Counted from the first letter of the stretch, positions 1 through 8,800 are shown. The stretch: DNA of 18,589 nt from JBBTQZ01 sp964489135 (GCA_964489135.1 CAZAXK010000008.1:1-18589), one strand, 5' to 3'. Notes: generated by a model not told the origin, from the sequence alone. Program-made: numbers and translations.

Positions 1-2073
1 CGGATCCCGCTGACCATAGGCGCGCAAATTCACCGAAGAGCGCAAATAGTCCATCTCTTCCAGATGATCTACCCAGAACATATCGTGCACTTGAAGCTTG
101 ACCTGCTTCTTCTGTGGATCGGGCTCATTCATAAGTATGTCCCTTCGTCTTTCATAAAATATCTTGCGCTGATAGTTGAGCACATCATCGTACTCAAGCA
201 CGTGCTTACGGGCATCGAAGTTGAGCCCCTCTATCCGACTCTGTGCGCTCTCGAGCGAGCGAGTAATAAGCCTGTTTTCTATCGCCTCATCCTCAGCAAT
301 CCCCAATCGCCCCATCATATTTTTGACCGTATCGGCAGCGAATACCCGCATAATGTGGTCCTCCATCGAAACGAAGAACTGGGTCTCACCCGGATCTCCT
401 TGGCGACCTGATCTACCGCGGAGCTGGTTGTCTATTCTTCTTGCATCGTGACGTTCGGTACCAAGCACAAACAATCCGCCTAAGGATTTGACCTTCTCAT
501 AAGCACTCTCCGGTGCCGGATTGCCTCCCAGCTTGATGTCGACACCTCGTCCGGCCATGTTGGTCGCGACAGTTACCGCACCCTCGCGGCCGGCTTGAGC
601 GACTATTTCGCCTTCTCTTTCGTGATTTTTGGCATTGAGCATCTCAAAGCGCACCCCTTCGCGCTTGAGATATTCACCGAGTAGCTCGTTCTTTTCGATC
701 GAGATGGTGCCGATAAGCACCGGTTGGCCTTTGGTTTGCAATTCTTTCACTTTGCGGGCAATAGCTCGCATCTTGCCATTCTCGGTTTGGAATATGAGGT
801 CGTTATTGTCCTTTCTTTGAGGAATTTTGTTGGTAGGCACCGCAACAGTATTGAGACCATATACCTTATAGAATTCCTCGCTCGAGGTCATGGCCGTTCC
901 GGTCATACCAGAGAGCTTGCGGTACATTCTAAAATAATTCTGGTAAGTGATCGAGGCAAAGGTCTTGCTCTCCTTTTGGATGTTTACCCCTTCTTTGGCT
1001 TCAATGGCTTGATGCAATCCTTCCGACCACCTGCGGCCCGGCTGCATACGGCCGGTATAAGGATCGACGATGATCACTTCGTTATCTCTCACCACATATT
1101 CCTTGTCTTTGTCGTATAAGGCCTTGGCTTTGAGCGCCGTTTCCAGATGGTGAACAAGCTTTACACCACCTTCGGTGTAAATATTCGATAGTCCCAAGAT
1201 CTTTTCCGCCTCACTGATACCTTCATCGGTTATCATCACCGCGTGCAACTTTTCGTCCTTGGTATAATGCTCGTCCTCTTTCAGTTTCTGCGCCACACTC
1301 GCGAACTTTTTATAAAGGTCGTCCGAATCAGCTGAGGGTGCGGAAATAATGAGAGGGGTGCGTGCTTCATCTATAAGTATAGAGTCGATTTCGTCAACAA
1401 TCGCAAAGTTATGGTCCTTTTGGCGCACCTTGGTCCATTCATACTCCAAATTATCGCGCAAATAATCAAATCCAAACTCGCTGTTGGTGCCATAAGTTAT
1501 ATCGGCCTCATATGCTTCCACACGAGAAACAGGCCTCAAAAATTCGTGCACGATATGAAAGCTTCCTTTCTCGTCTCTTTCTTTATCTTCGGCTTCTTCT
1601 CCAGCAACCGCTTCGTCATACATAAAACTCGAATCATGAGCAATGACTGCAACTGATAAACCGAGAGCGTTGTAAATCTCACCCATCCATGCCGCATCAC
1701 GACGAGAAAGATAGTCGTTTACCGTAACCACATGCACCTTGCCGGCAAGAGCATTGAGATAGGCCGGTAGAGTCGCGACCAGCGTCTTACCTTCTCCGGT
1801 ACGCATTTCGGCAATGCCTCCACGGTGCATCACTACGCCACCAATCAACTGAACATCAAAATGTCTCTGACCCAAAGTTCTTTTTGATGCTTCTCTCACA
1901 CAAGCAAAGGCCTCGGGCAATAGGTCATCCAACTTCTCGCCCCCCTGCAACCTTTGGCGGAATTCGGTGGTTTTCAGTTTAAGACTCTCTGAGGAAAGCC
2001 CAGCAAAATCTTGTTCTAGGGCGTTTATTTTGTCCACCAAAGGCCTGATCTCCTTTACAGATCGGCTGCTCGC
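1..2073 (-). CDS. secA: Preprotein translocase ATPase SecA (partial at both ends)
   Basis: SecA is the cytoplasmic ATPase that drives unfolded preproteins through SecYEG. I translated nearly all of the 691 codons present, in one frame with no break. Visible marks are the Walker A TGEGKT (1783-1800), the VDEID Walker B (1384-1398), the following IDEARTPL stretch, the IVDPYTGR region near 1060, and the NBD2 string QLRGRSGRQGDPGE (385-426). The 3' end leaves the window at AYGQRDP, which in SecA lies in the helical scaffold/wing region, so roughly the last 100 or more residues are missing. The 5' end starts at ASSRSVKEIRP beside the N gap, so about the first 10-15 residues are lost. The insert after the DIKLGGNP motif is short. 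Family assignment is certain; it is housekeeping and probably not functionally linked to the glycan genes. Confidence 0.98.
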
Positions 2074-2173
2074 NNNNNNNNNNNNNNNNNNNNNNNNNNN
2101 NNNNNNNNNNNNNNNNNNNNNNNNNNNNNNNNNNNNNNNNNNNNNNNNNNNNNNNNNNNNNNNNNNNNNNNNN
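2074..2173. other. Assembly gap (100 N)
   Basis: There is a run of exactly 100 N, the usual placeholder for a scaffold gap of unknown length, so its true size cannot be inferred. It removes the join between the secA body and its 5' end. Reading frames that span it are meaningless. The whole gene-poor stretch 2074-2412 holds this gap, a possible secA N-terminus and promoter, an inverted repeat and a terminator. Confidence 0.98.
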
Positions 2174-2174
2174 T

Positions 2175-2229
2175 GAGTAGCAAGAAGCTATCTCCAAAAC
2201 AAATGTCTATGAGTGCGAACTTGCTACTC
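2175..2229. repeat. 10-bp inverted repeat at the contig end
   Basis: GAGTAGCAAG (2175-2184) is the exact reverse complement of CTTGCTACTC (2220-2229), with 35 bases between the arms. The left arm sits one base from the N gap. It could be a genuine hairpin, or a folded-back assembly artefact at a contig end. The arm also resembles the start of the secA body across the gap (GCGAGYAGC in both), which favours an assembly problem. Confidence 0.6.
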
Positions 2230-2243
2230 GCCCGACAAAACAC
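2187..2243 (-). other. secA: Possible secA 5' end (LIDICFGDS)
   Basis: On the minus strand, a frame opening at a GTG (2241-2243) reads through LIDICFGDS by 2187. Many SecA proteins begin with something like F-L-D-K-I-F-G-D, and about eleven residues after FGD comes the conserved R-P of helix 1. The secA body across the gap begins ASSRSVKEIRP, which is exactly eleven residues, so FGD plus the body would make a normal SecA start. The last bases before the gap (FLLL) do not fit and may be a faulty contig end. The GTG would give a somewhat long N-terminus, so the true start is uncertain. This is inference from family knowledge. Confidence 0.4.
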
Positions 2244-2250
2244 TTCCCTA

Positions 2251-2256
2251 ATAATA
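2251..2256 (-). promoter_or_regulatory. Candidate secA -10 box
   Basis: The minus strand has TATTAT here. The predicted start site is near 2244, directly before the GTG at 2243, which matches the leaderless layout at other genes in the window. No convincing -35 was found. The call is tentative. Confidence 0.3.
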
Positions 2257-2285
2257 CCCCCTCGGGATGAAAAATTCCAGACAAC

Positions 2286-2313
2286 GAAAAACCCCTATTG
2301 CTAGGGGATTTTC
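2286..2313 (-). terminator. Intrinsic terminator downstream of the ligase gene
   Basis: A perfect stem CCCCTA/TAGGGG (2292-2297 with 2302-2307, loop TTGC) is extended by an A/T stem after one A-A mismatch. Read on the minus strand, the stem is followed by TTTTTCG, a usable U-tract. It lies about 100 bases after the stop of the 2413-4608 gene and before secA, so it most likely ends the ligase transcript. The A-rich/T-rich flanks could make it work in both directions. Confidence 0.75.
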
Positions 2314-2412
2314 GCAGACATTCATTTGCACGAAGATATGCTTAAATCACTTCTTCGCACTCATTTGACTAGTATATCACACTATTCCAAATCAGGCAAG
2401 AATGGCTGTGGA

Positions 2413-4608
2413 CTACGGATTCCGACCGGCTTCGATCTCCTTTATATAGTATTCGCCTTGTTCTTTAAACGATGGGTTTTCTTTTATGATTTCCCGAATC
2501 ACAGTAACCGCTTCCGCTCTTCTATTCGCCTGAAGGTAAGCGGCGGCGAGCGTCAGCTTGTGTTGTGGGTTCTGCGGATCAAGATTGATTCGAGTTTTGG
2601 CTATCTGGATTATGTCATCCATCCGACCCGCCATGAGCAAAACTGATATCAGTCGATCATCGAAGATTACTTTCTCAGTTGGTATATCAGCAAGAATCTG
2701 ATTGGCGACACCGTCCTCTCCGGCAGCAATCGCAGTGAGTGCATAAATAAATTTGGCCTCAAAGAAACTTGGCTCGAGCTCATAAGCAAGCTTGGCATAA
2801 GGAAGTGCTTCCTTGGCTTTGCCCTCAGCAATGAGCGCGCCTGCCATTTCGAAATAGATGGATTGCTTGCGAGGCGAAAGCTCGATCGCCTTCCCAAAGG
2901 CCTGCTCGGCTTCCTTTTGCTTGCCGAACGAAATAAGGAAAGAACCATAAAACAGATGGTATCTGGCGTCCTTCGGGGAAACCGAGAGTTGCTTCTGGTA
3001 CGAATTGTTGATCAGAGTATAGAGCTCGGATTTCAGTTCGGCCGGAGCTTGTGGGTTCGCATTGACGACCATAGCAGCTCGAGAAAGATGCTCGACCGCT
3101 TCAGAAAAGCCAAGAGAATTTTTGGCCAAAGGTTTCCGATAATCCTCGATCGTTCCAGTCTGACCTTGGCTATTTAGCAAAAGCACATTCATTAGCTGTT
3201 TGTTCTGAATATAGGGCGCAATGACTACGAAATACAGGACGGCGACTCCCACTAAAACGGCGATCGATTCATAAATCGGTCTACTATTCTCTCGATCCAT
3301 ATATATAGACAACTTATGGGTCAACTTGTTCCAAATTCCGTTACCCTCTCCAATAGAGTGGGCATGAGCATAAGCAAGAATGGTGAAGAATAGAATATAA
3401 CTTGAGGTCTGATCGAAAACAAAGATGTTGTGGAAGAGATAAGCAGATAGAAGGCCCCACATAATCGCTTTGTCGCCTTTGGTCAAAAACTCCGTATTCG
3501 CCTTCTTTATGGTTACCCCCAAAGCAATCAGGACCGACAAGTACGACAGAAGGCCCAAGAACCCACCGGCAATCAACCAATCAAGAAAGACATCGTGCGT
3601 GCGGTCGAACCAAGCTTCCTGACCATACATCTTGGGGTTGTAATATTTGTTGAAAACGTAGTTGAAGCCCTCCTGCCCCCAACCCAATACCGGACGTTCC
3701 AGTGCACCTTGCCAAGCCATCGGCCACACAAAGTAACGTCCTTGGGTTTTTACTTCCGACAAAGAGAGTGAAGAGAACCGACTCAAAACTGGACTTTGTT
3801 TTACAAGACTCGTATTTCTCAGAGCAAAGAAGAGCCCGACCAAGACGAGCACAGCCACTACCCCACCCATGGCCACCTTTCTTATGCGATCACCTTTTTC
3901 TGACTTTAGGGTGAGATAAGCAAAGGAAATAAATGCGCCGCCAATAAGACCGAGAATCGAGCCCCTAGTTGCGGTGAAGTAGAGAACGACGAGATTAGCA
4001 ATACCGATAATCGCGAGCAGAACTCTTTGCCACACCAATCGGTAACGCATAAATAGCAGAGCGGCAAAGAAAATATGAAAGACCATATATATACCGAGGT
4101 AAGAGGCGTTGCCCAAAGTGCCGTCTACTCTTACCCCACCTTGGTTGATGGTGATCTTGCCGGCAATCTGAAGAAAAGAATACACGGCCATGATGGCACT
4201 CGCCCCGAGCGAAGTTACTAGGAGTCGATTCCAAACATCTTGAGTCTTTGCGACCGTACCCAGTATCAAGAAATAGGCAGAGAAATACAGGAGACCGAGA
4301 AATCCTTCCATGCGCTCGAAATTGCTCCAAAAGGCCTTGAAGGAATTCTCGGCAAAGACGGTGGCAAGATCCATAACAAGAAGGAATATCGAAAGTGCAC
4401 CCAGAATGTGAGAATATTTGGGACGATACTCTTTCTCCCTGACAGCAAGAGCAACGAAAGCGACTCCTATAATTGTGATAATGAATCTAAAGGCAAGCGC
4501 CTTCCCCACTATAAAGGGGAAAAAGAGGGACTTTGCTACCACAAGTGGTACAAAAGGTATCAAGAACAATCCTACTAATATTATGTATCTCAATGTTTTG
4601 TTTGACAT
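2413..4608 (-). CDS. O-antigen-ligase-like (Wzy_C/WaaL superfamily) membrane protein with C-terminal TPRs
   Basis: This is a 731-residue polytopic membrane protein. Residues 1 to about 480 are a series of hydrophobic helices. Marks of the O-antigen ligase/polymerase superfamily are GTLGNASYLG (163-172), TATRGS (212-217), GRYFVWPMAW (290-299), RPVLGWGQEGF (305-315) and, in the large outer loop, RTHDVFLDWLIAGG (336-349), whose histidine matches the family's conserved loop histidine. Residues about 540-720 are tetratricopeptide helices, for example FGKQKEAEQAFGKAIELSP. Family members transfer undecaprenyl-linked glycan to lipid A, protein or other acceptors. It is divergent from the export genes, so it may act after export. 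If the host is CPR and lacks LPS, the acceptor is probably protein or another envelope polymer. The start is set by an ATG one base after the predicted transcription start, with no Shine-Dalgarno. Confidence 0.85.
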   Translation of the reverse strand: MSNKTLRYIILVGLFLIPFVPLVVAKSLFFPFIVGKALAFRFIITIIGVAFVALAVREKEYRPKYSHILGALSIFLLVMDLATVFAENSFKAFWSNFERMEGFLGLLYFSAYFLILGTVAKTQDVWNRLLVTSLGASAIMAVYSFLQIAGKITINQGGVRVDGTLGNASYLGIYMVFHIFFAALLFMRYRLVWQRVLLAIIGIANLVVLYFTATRGSILGLIGGAFISFAYLTLKSEKGDRIRKVAMGGVVAVLVLVGLFFALRNTSLVKQSPVLSRFSSLSLSEVKTQGRYFVWPMAWQGALERPVLGWGQEGFNYVFNKYYNPKMYGQEAWFDRTHDVFLDWLIAGGFLGLLSYLSVLIALGVTIKKANTEFLTKGDKAIMWGLLSAYLFHNIFVFDQTSSYILFFTILAYAHAHSIGEGNGIWNKLTHKLSIYMDRENSRPIYESIAVLVGVAVLYFVVIAPYIQNKQLMNVLLLNSQGQTGTIEDYRKPLAKNSLGFSEAVEHLSRAAMVVNANPQAPAELKSELYTLINNSYQKQLSVSPKDARYHLFYGSFLISFGKQKEAEQAFGKAIELSPRKQSIYFEMAGALIAEGKAKEALPYAKLAYELEPSFFEAKFIYALTAIAAGEDGVANQILADIPTEKVIFDDRLISVLLMAGRMDDIIQIAKTRINLDPQNPQHKLTLAAAYLQANRRAEAVTVIREIIKENPSFKEQGEYYIKEIEAGRNP

Positions 4609-4614
4609 AGGGGG

Positions 4615-4620
4615 AGTATA
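4615..4620 (-). promoter_or_regulatory. Extended -10 promoter of the ligase gene (leaderless)
   Basis: The minus strand reads TTTTTGCTATACT: a TGC extension directly before TATACT (4620 down to 4615). Seven bases downstream is 4608, the A of the ATG start codon. No clear -35 or ribosome binding site is seen. The arrangement predicts an mRNA starting at or next to the start codon. Confidence 0.6.
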
Positions 4621-4641
4621 GCAAAAACCGAAAATTCTTGC

Positions 4642-4647
4642 TATTAT
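4642..4647 (+). promoter_or_regulatory. Candidate -10 box for the export operon
   Basis: TTGCTATTAT has a TATTAT -10 that would give a start near 4654 and a leader of about 28 bases before the ATG at 4682. A second A/T-rich hexamer, TATATT, ends two bases before the ATG but is too close to serve it. There is no clear -35. The 73-base gap thus seems to carry divergent promoters for the ligase and the exporter. Confidence 0.35.
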
Positions 4648-4681
4648 TGCCTCATTCGCTTTTTCGTTACTTCGTATATTT

Positions 4682-5494
4682 ATGTTGGTTATTCGCCCTC
4701 AAAAAACCTTTAGCTTACGAGATATAAAAGAGCTCTGGATATATAGGGAGCTTCTTTATTTTTTCTCTTGGCGCGATCTCAAGGTACGCTACAAGCAGAC
4801 CGCGATCGGTATCCTTTGGGCCGTACTTCAGCCCTTCGTAACAATGGTTGTTTTCAGTGTGTTCTTCGGCAAACTAGCCGGATTGCCTTCAGACGGAGTA
4901 CCCTACCCCATTTTTGTTTATACCGGACTGCTTTTCTGGCAATTTTTCTCGAGCGCCCTGTCCGACACCGCCACCTCCCTCATAAGTAACCAGTCGATTA
5001 TCACCAAGGTCTACTTCCCTCGTTTGCTTTTGCCCATTTCTTCGGTGCTCACCAAGTTCTTGGACTTTTTGCTCTCTGGCCTAATACTCATCGCGATGAT
5101 GGTCTATTACGGCTACAGCCCACATTTGCAAGGCCTGCTCATTTTACCTCTACTACTCATCATTACCTTTATGGCTTCGAGTGGGCTCGGGCTCTTCCTC
5201 TCAGCGGTCAATGTCAAATATCGTGATGTACGCTATGCCCTACCCTTCTTCATTCAAATCCTGCTTTTTATCACGCCGGTTATTTACCCCGCTTCGATCG
5301 CCGGAAAATACTCCTGGATCCTTGCTCTAAACCCCATGACCGGTGTTATTCAGACAGCGAGGGCTACCCTCCTTGGAGCAACAGCTATTAACTGGTCTCT
5401 CCTTCTAATCTCGTTCGGCATTTGTGCAGGCCTACTCATAATCGGAGTGGTGTACTTCAAAAGAGTCGAGAAATATTTTGCCGACATAATTTAG
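4682..5494 (+). CDS. wzm: ABC-2 polysaccharide export permease (Wzm/TagG type)
   Basis: This is the membrane half of an ABC exporter that moves lipid-linked polysaccharide across the cytoplasmic membrane. At 270 residues it has the usual length. The N-terminal ELWIYRELLYFFSWRDLKVRY is an amphipathic segment typical of the Wzm/TagG/RfbA family, followed by YKQTAIGILWAVLQP and about six hydrophobic helices; the C-terminal part has the family pattern LNPMTGVIQTARA. It ends 11 bases before the ATPase gene, its expected partner. No Shine-Dalgarno is visible. Base composition matches the preceding genes and is richer in G+C than the cassette beginning in wzt. Polysaccharide and teichoic-acid exporters share this fold, so the exact cargo is not shown. 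Confidence 0.93.
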   Translation: MLVIRPQKTFSLRDIKELWIYRELLYFFSWRDLKVRYKQTAIGILWAVLQPFVTMVVFSVFFGKLAGLPSDGVPYPIFVYTGLLFWQFFSSALSDTATSLISNQSIITKVYFPRLLLPISSVLTKFLDFLLSGLILIAMMVYYGYSPHLQGLLILPLLLIITFMASSGLGLFLSAVNVKYRDVRYALPFFIQILLFITPVIYPASIAGKYSWILALNPMTGVIQTARATLLGATAINWSLLLISFGICAGLLIIGVVYFKRVEKYFADII

Positions 5495-5505
5495 ATACGA
5501 AAATC

Positions 5506-6798
5506 ATGCGAAACGATACGAAAAACAACGAAAATACAAAGCCGATCATCGAAGTGCGGAGCATTGGCAAAAAATACGACATTGCTCATATGCGAGGTGG
5601 CTATGTGGCCCTCCGCGATGTTATCGCCAATGTCTTGCGAAGCCCATTTTCTTTTCTCAAAGATAAAGCCGAGAAAGCCGTCGGTATAAAAAAGAAAGAA
5701 GAGTTTTGGGCTCTTAGGGATGTGTCTTTCAAAGTCGAGCGCGGCGAAGTGGTCGGCATAATCGGTAGCAACGGCGCGGGCAAATCCACCTTGCTCAAAA
5801 TTCTTTCGCAGATCACTCCACCGACCGAAGGCGAAATAGTCTTGCGCGGGAGAGTGGGTTCGCTCCTCGAAGTCGGTACCGGCTTCCACCCCGAGCTCAC
5901 CGGCCGAGAAAATATTTTCCTCAACGGCGCGATTTTGGGTATGAAGAAAAAGGAGATCGAAAAAAAGTTTGACGAAATTGTCGAGTTTGCCGGTATCGGC
6001 AAATTCCTCGATACACCGGTCAAGCGCTATTCGAGCGGTATGTATGTCCGGCTCGCCTTTGCCGTCGCCGCTCATATGGACCCAGACATTTTGCTAGTCG
6101 ATGAAGTGCTTGCGGTCGGTGACGCCGAATTCCAAAAGAAATGCCTCGGCAAAATGGACGAAATAACCAAAAAGGAAGGTCGCACCATCCTCTTTGTGAG
6201 CCATAATTTAAGCGCAATTCAACAGCTTTGTACAAAAACCATTGTTCTACAGAACGGGAAGGTCGCCTACGAAGGTTCGACAAAAAATGCCATCGAATAC
6301 TACACTCAAAACCAGAACAACCAGCCCATGGTCGACCTCAACAAAACAATCAATCGAAAAGGCAACGGATTATTGAAACTGACAGAATTTTATATTGAAG
6401 ACAACGATGGCAACATGGTCAGAAATCTAAAAAATGGAGACGCCGCAAGTTTTGTTTTTTCTTATGACTGCCCCAACCCACAAGATGTGGGGGAGGTCGA
6501 CATAGGTTTTTCGCTGGAAAAAAATTCCAGCTTAGTGAGTGTTATTTACAGCTCCTACTTGAATCAAAAATTTCACAAAATAGAAAAGGTGGGAAAAATA
6601 AGATTTAGCACCAAAAATATACCCTTAGCCCCCGGTACATACAACGTGGGGGTTAGAGTTTTGGTCGATAAAATAGAAGCTGATAGACCTATGCAAAATA
6701 TTGGCTCATTTGAAGTACTACCCTCTGATGAATACACCCAAAAGGGGTACAAAACGGATCAGTTTTCAGCTGTGATAATTGAGGGCGAGTGGTCATAA
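5506..6798 (+). CDS. wzt: Polysaccharide ABC exporter ATPase with Wzt-type C-terminal domain
   Basis: The protein has 431 residues from the ATG at 5506, just after the permease stop; the frame also opens upstream, but that would overlap wzm. It has Walker A GSNGAGKS (87-94), signature YSSGMYVR (175-182), Walker B ILLVDE (195-200) and the H-loop histidine in FVSHNL (about 233). The 30-odd residues between the first beta strands and Walker A are the insertion usual in O-antigen/teichoic acid exporters. Residues about 275-431 form a beta-rich domain like Wzt-C, which in studied systems binds the modified end of the O-antigen chain. G+C falls sharply near this domain boundary (by hand 57% over 180 bases in the ATPase part, 35% over 240 bases in the C-terminal part). 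The C-terminal domain would decide which glycan is exported. Confidence 0.93.
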   Translation: MRNDTKNNENTKPIIEVRSIGKKYDIAHMRGGYVALRDVIANVLRSPFSFLKDKAEKAVGIKKKEEFWALRDVSFKVERGEVVGIIGSNGAGKSTLLKILSQITPPTEGEIVLRGRVGSLLEVGTGFHPELTGRENIFLNGAILGMKKKEIEKKFDEIVEFAGIGKFLDTPVKRYSSGMYVRLAFAVAAHMDPDILLVDEVLAVGDAEFQKKCLGKMDEITKKEGRTILFVSHNLSAIQQLCTKTIVLQNGKVAYEGSTKNAIEYYTQNQNNQPMVDLNKTINRKGNGLLKLTEFYIEDNDGNMVRNLKNGDAASFVFSYDCPNPQDVGEVDIGFSLEKNSSLVSVIYSSYLNQKFHKIEKVGKIRFSTKNIPLAPGTYNVGVRVLVDKIEADRPMQNIGSFEVLPSDEYTQKGYKTDQFSAVIIEGEWS

Positions 6799-6802
6799 AA
6801 AA

Positions 6803-7825
6803 ATGAAAAGCAGAGTAGCAAGACTAGTCGAAATAGGAAAAATAGAAATTTTTACTGAAGAATTACCCTCTTTACAGCAGGACGAGGTTTTGGTTGCTAT
6901 AAAATCTGTCGGGATTTGTGGTTCTGACATTCATTATTTTCTCGAGGGGGGTTTAGGATCTTTCAAACAAAAACTACCAATGGAAATGGGACACGAACCT
7001 TCAGGAGTCGTAGAATTATCGACCGTGCCGGAATTCAAAAAGGGAGACAGGGTTACTGTCGAGCCCGGTAGAGCATGCTTTGTCTGTGAGTGGTGTACAA
7101 AGGGAAAGCAGAATTTGTGTACGAATGTTAAATTCATGGGTGCCAATTCGTCAGGTGCTCTTGCAGATTATGTAGTAGTGCACAAAAGCCAAGTTGCAAA
7201 GGTGCCAGACCAGATGTCATTTAAAATGGCGGCGCTACTCGAACCTCTTGGCATAGGCCTGCATGCTTATAATTTGATCCACCCGAAAAATACTGAAAGC
7301 GTGACGATAATCGGTTCAGGACCAATTGGTCTTTGCCTCATGATGATTTTAAGAAAAGCCGGTATACAAGAAATTTACACGGTGGACAAACTCCCCTATC
7401 GCGTGGAATTTGCCAAAAATATGGGCGCTTCGCAGTCCTTTAGCTCTGAATGCGCAGTAGAAGAAATTAAAAAAATTACCGACAATAAGGGCACGAATTA
7501 CACTTTCGACACTGCCGGGACTCAGGACTCTATAACGGCCTGCGGCGAATTAGTAAGCGTAGGAGGAACAATCGGCTTAATTGGTATTCCAACCGAAGAC
7601 CATATCAAGTACAATCCCCACAGATTAAGGACCAAAGAGGTACGCATACAAAACGTAAGGAGATCAAACCAAACTATGCACGATTGCGTTAAACTGTTTG
7701 CAAACGATTTCAATCTTGAAAAAATAATTACCCACTCCTTTGATTTGAAGGACGTTCAAAAGGGGTTTGATCTAGTAAGTGCGTTCAAGGATAATGTCAT
7801 CAAATGTGTTATAACCAATGAGTAA
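6803..7825 (+). CDS. Zinc-dependent medium-chain dehydrogenase (sorbitol/threonine dehydrogenase-like)
   Basis: The protein has 341 residues from the ATG at 6803, four bases after the wzt stop. The catalytic zinc site is indicated by GICGSDIHYF near residue 39 and GHEPSGVV near 64. The structural zinc lobe is complete, with cysteines spaced C-x2-C-x2-C-x7-C (ACFVCEWCTKGKQNLC). The Rossmann loop is GSGPIG, followed by an acidic residue (VDK) that favours NAD over NADP. Family members oxidise a secondary alcohol on polyols, sugars or threonine to a ketone. Being locked between an exporter and an E1 alpha/beta pair suggests it makes or reduces a keto group on a sugar or sugar precursor used by that pair. 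The substrate cannot be read from the sequence. No Shine-Dalgarno is present, as elsewhere in the operon. Confidence 0.9.
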   Translation: MKSRVARLVEIGKIEIFTEELPSLQQDEVLVAIKSVGICGSDIHYFLEGGLGSFKQKLPMEMGHEPSGVVELSTVPEFKKGDRVTVEPGRACFVCEWCTKGKQNLCTNVKFMGANSSGALADYVVVHKSQVAKVPDQMSFKMAALLEPLGIGLHAYNLIHPKNTESVTIIGSGPIGLCLMMILRKAGIQEIYTVDKLPYRVEFAKNMGASQSFSSECAVEEIKKITDNKGTNYTFDTAGTQDSITACGELVSVGGTIGLIGIPTEDHIKYNPHRLRTKEVRIQNVRRSNQTMHDCVKLFANDFNLEKIITHSFDLKDVQKGFDLVSAFKDNVIKCVITNE

Positions 7826-7836
7826 AAATTCAGATT

Positions 7837-8796
7837 ATGCCTACCTCAAATAAATACAATCCGTCACGCGCGTACCAAATGCTTTATCTTACCCGTCGCG
7901 CCGATGAGGTAATAGGAGAGCTATTGAAAAAGGGTGACATCCCTCTTCCCGTTCACCTATCAATAGGACAGGAGGCAATTTCGGTCGGAGCCTGTCTAGC
8001 ATTAAAGCCAGAGGATGTTGTGTTTGGCACTTACAGAGGGCACGCCCTTTACTTAGCCAAGGGTGGTAACCTCAAAAAAATGTTCGCCGAGCTGTACGGT
8101 AAGGCAACTGGCAGTTCTAAAGGTAAAGGTGGTTCGATGCACTTGATTGACATGGACGCGGGGGTTATGGGCACATCTGCGATTGTTGGCACAGGGATAG
8201 CAACCGCGACAGGTTACGCATTAGGAATGCAGTACCAAAACAAGAAGAGTATTGTTGTTAATTTTTTTGGCGACGGCGCAACAGAAGAAGGGGTCTTCCA
8301 CGAAAGTTTAAATTTTGCTTCTATAAAAAAGCTTCCGATTATTTATATATGTGAGAACAATAGATACGCTATCAGTACACATCAATCAGTCCGCCAACCA
8401 TCATCGAATATAGCAAAACGAGTAGAATCCTACGGCATTAAGTCAAAGGTGCTTAAAGAAAATGACACCGCCACAATATACAACGAGCTCAGGAAGGCCA
8501 GAATCGACATATTGGAAAATTCTTCGGGTCCGTTCTTTTTCGAATGTCCTACTTATAGGTGGAGGCAACACTTAGGCCCCAATGAAGATTTTGGACCTGG
8601 GGGTAGAGACCGAAGAGAAGCCGAGTACTGGTTTAACAATGACGAGCTTTTTCGTATAGGTAAATTAATTCCTGAAAAGACTAGACATAAAATAGAATCA
8701 AAGATCGAATCAGAAATAAAGGATGCAATTCAGTTTGCGGAAAATAGCCCGTACCCCACAGCAAAAGATCTTTGGACGGATGTATTCGCACCATAA
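7837..8796 (+). CDS. Thiamine-diphosphate-dependent E1 component, alpha subunit
   Basis: This is a 319-residue protein of the pyruvate/acetoin/branched-chain dehydrogenase E1-alpha family. The thiamine-diphosphate motif begins GDGATEEG (145-152) and ends CENNRYAIST (172-181). Other family marks are SIGQEA (42-47), TYRGHA (65-70), KGKGGSMH (95-102) and the late YRWRQHLGP stretch that replaces the usual YRxxGH loop. The alpha subunit holds the cofactor with the beta subunit and cleaves or transfers 2-keto-acid-derived acyl groups. Normal pyruvate dehydrogenase operons also encode lipoyl E2 and E3; none is present here, and the neighbours are glycan genes. A role in sugar modification is therefore more likely than central metabolism. 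Four bases separate it from the beta subunit. Confidence 0.92.
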   Translation: MPTSNKYNPSRAYQMLYLTRRADEVIGELLKKGDIPLPVHLSIGQEAISVGACLALKPEDVVFGTYRGHALYLAKGGNLKKMFAELYGKATGSSKGKGGSMHLIDMDAGVMGTSAIVGTGIATATGYALGMQYQNKKSIVVNFFGDGATEEGVFHESLNFASIKKLPIIYICENNRYAISTHQSVRQPSSNIAKRVESYGIKSKVLKENDTATIYNELRKARIDILENSSGPFFFECPTYRWRQHLGPNEDFGPGGRDRREAEYWFNNDELFRIGKLIPEKTRHKIESKIESEIKDAIQFAENSPYPTAKDLWTDVFAP

Positions 8797-8800
8797 AAAT

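Noticed and set aside
64..1656. Plus-strand open frames across 64-451, 629-1119 and 1411-1656
   Set aside because: They lie opposite secA, whose minus-strand frame is continuous and strongly conserved; the plus-strand products resemble nothing.
1967..2243. Small frames running through the N block
   Set aside because: Their sequence depends on 100 unknown bases and the gap length is arbitrary, so the frame is meaningless.
5491..6283. Minus-strand frames opposite wzt
   Set aside because: They are shadows of the well-conserved ATPase gene; the products have no recognisable motifs.
6779..6802. Earlier in-frame start of the dehydrogenase overlapping wzt
   Set aside because: The upstream extension lies inside the end of wzt and adds residues not typical of the family; the ATG at 6803 starts a normal N-terminus.
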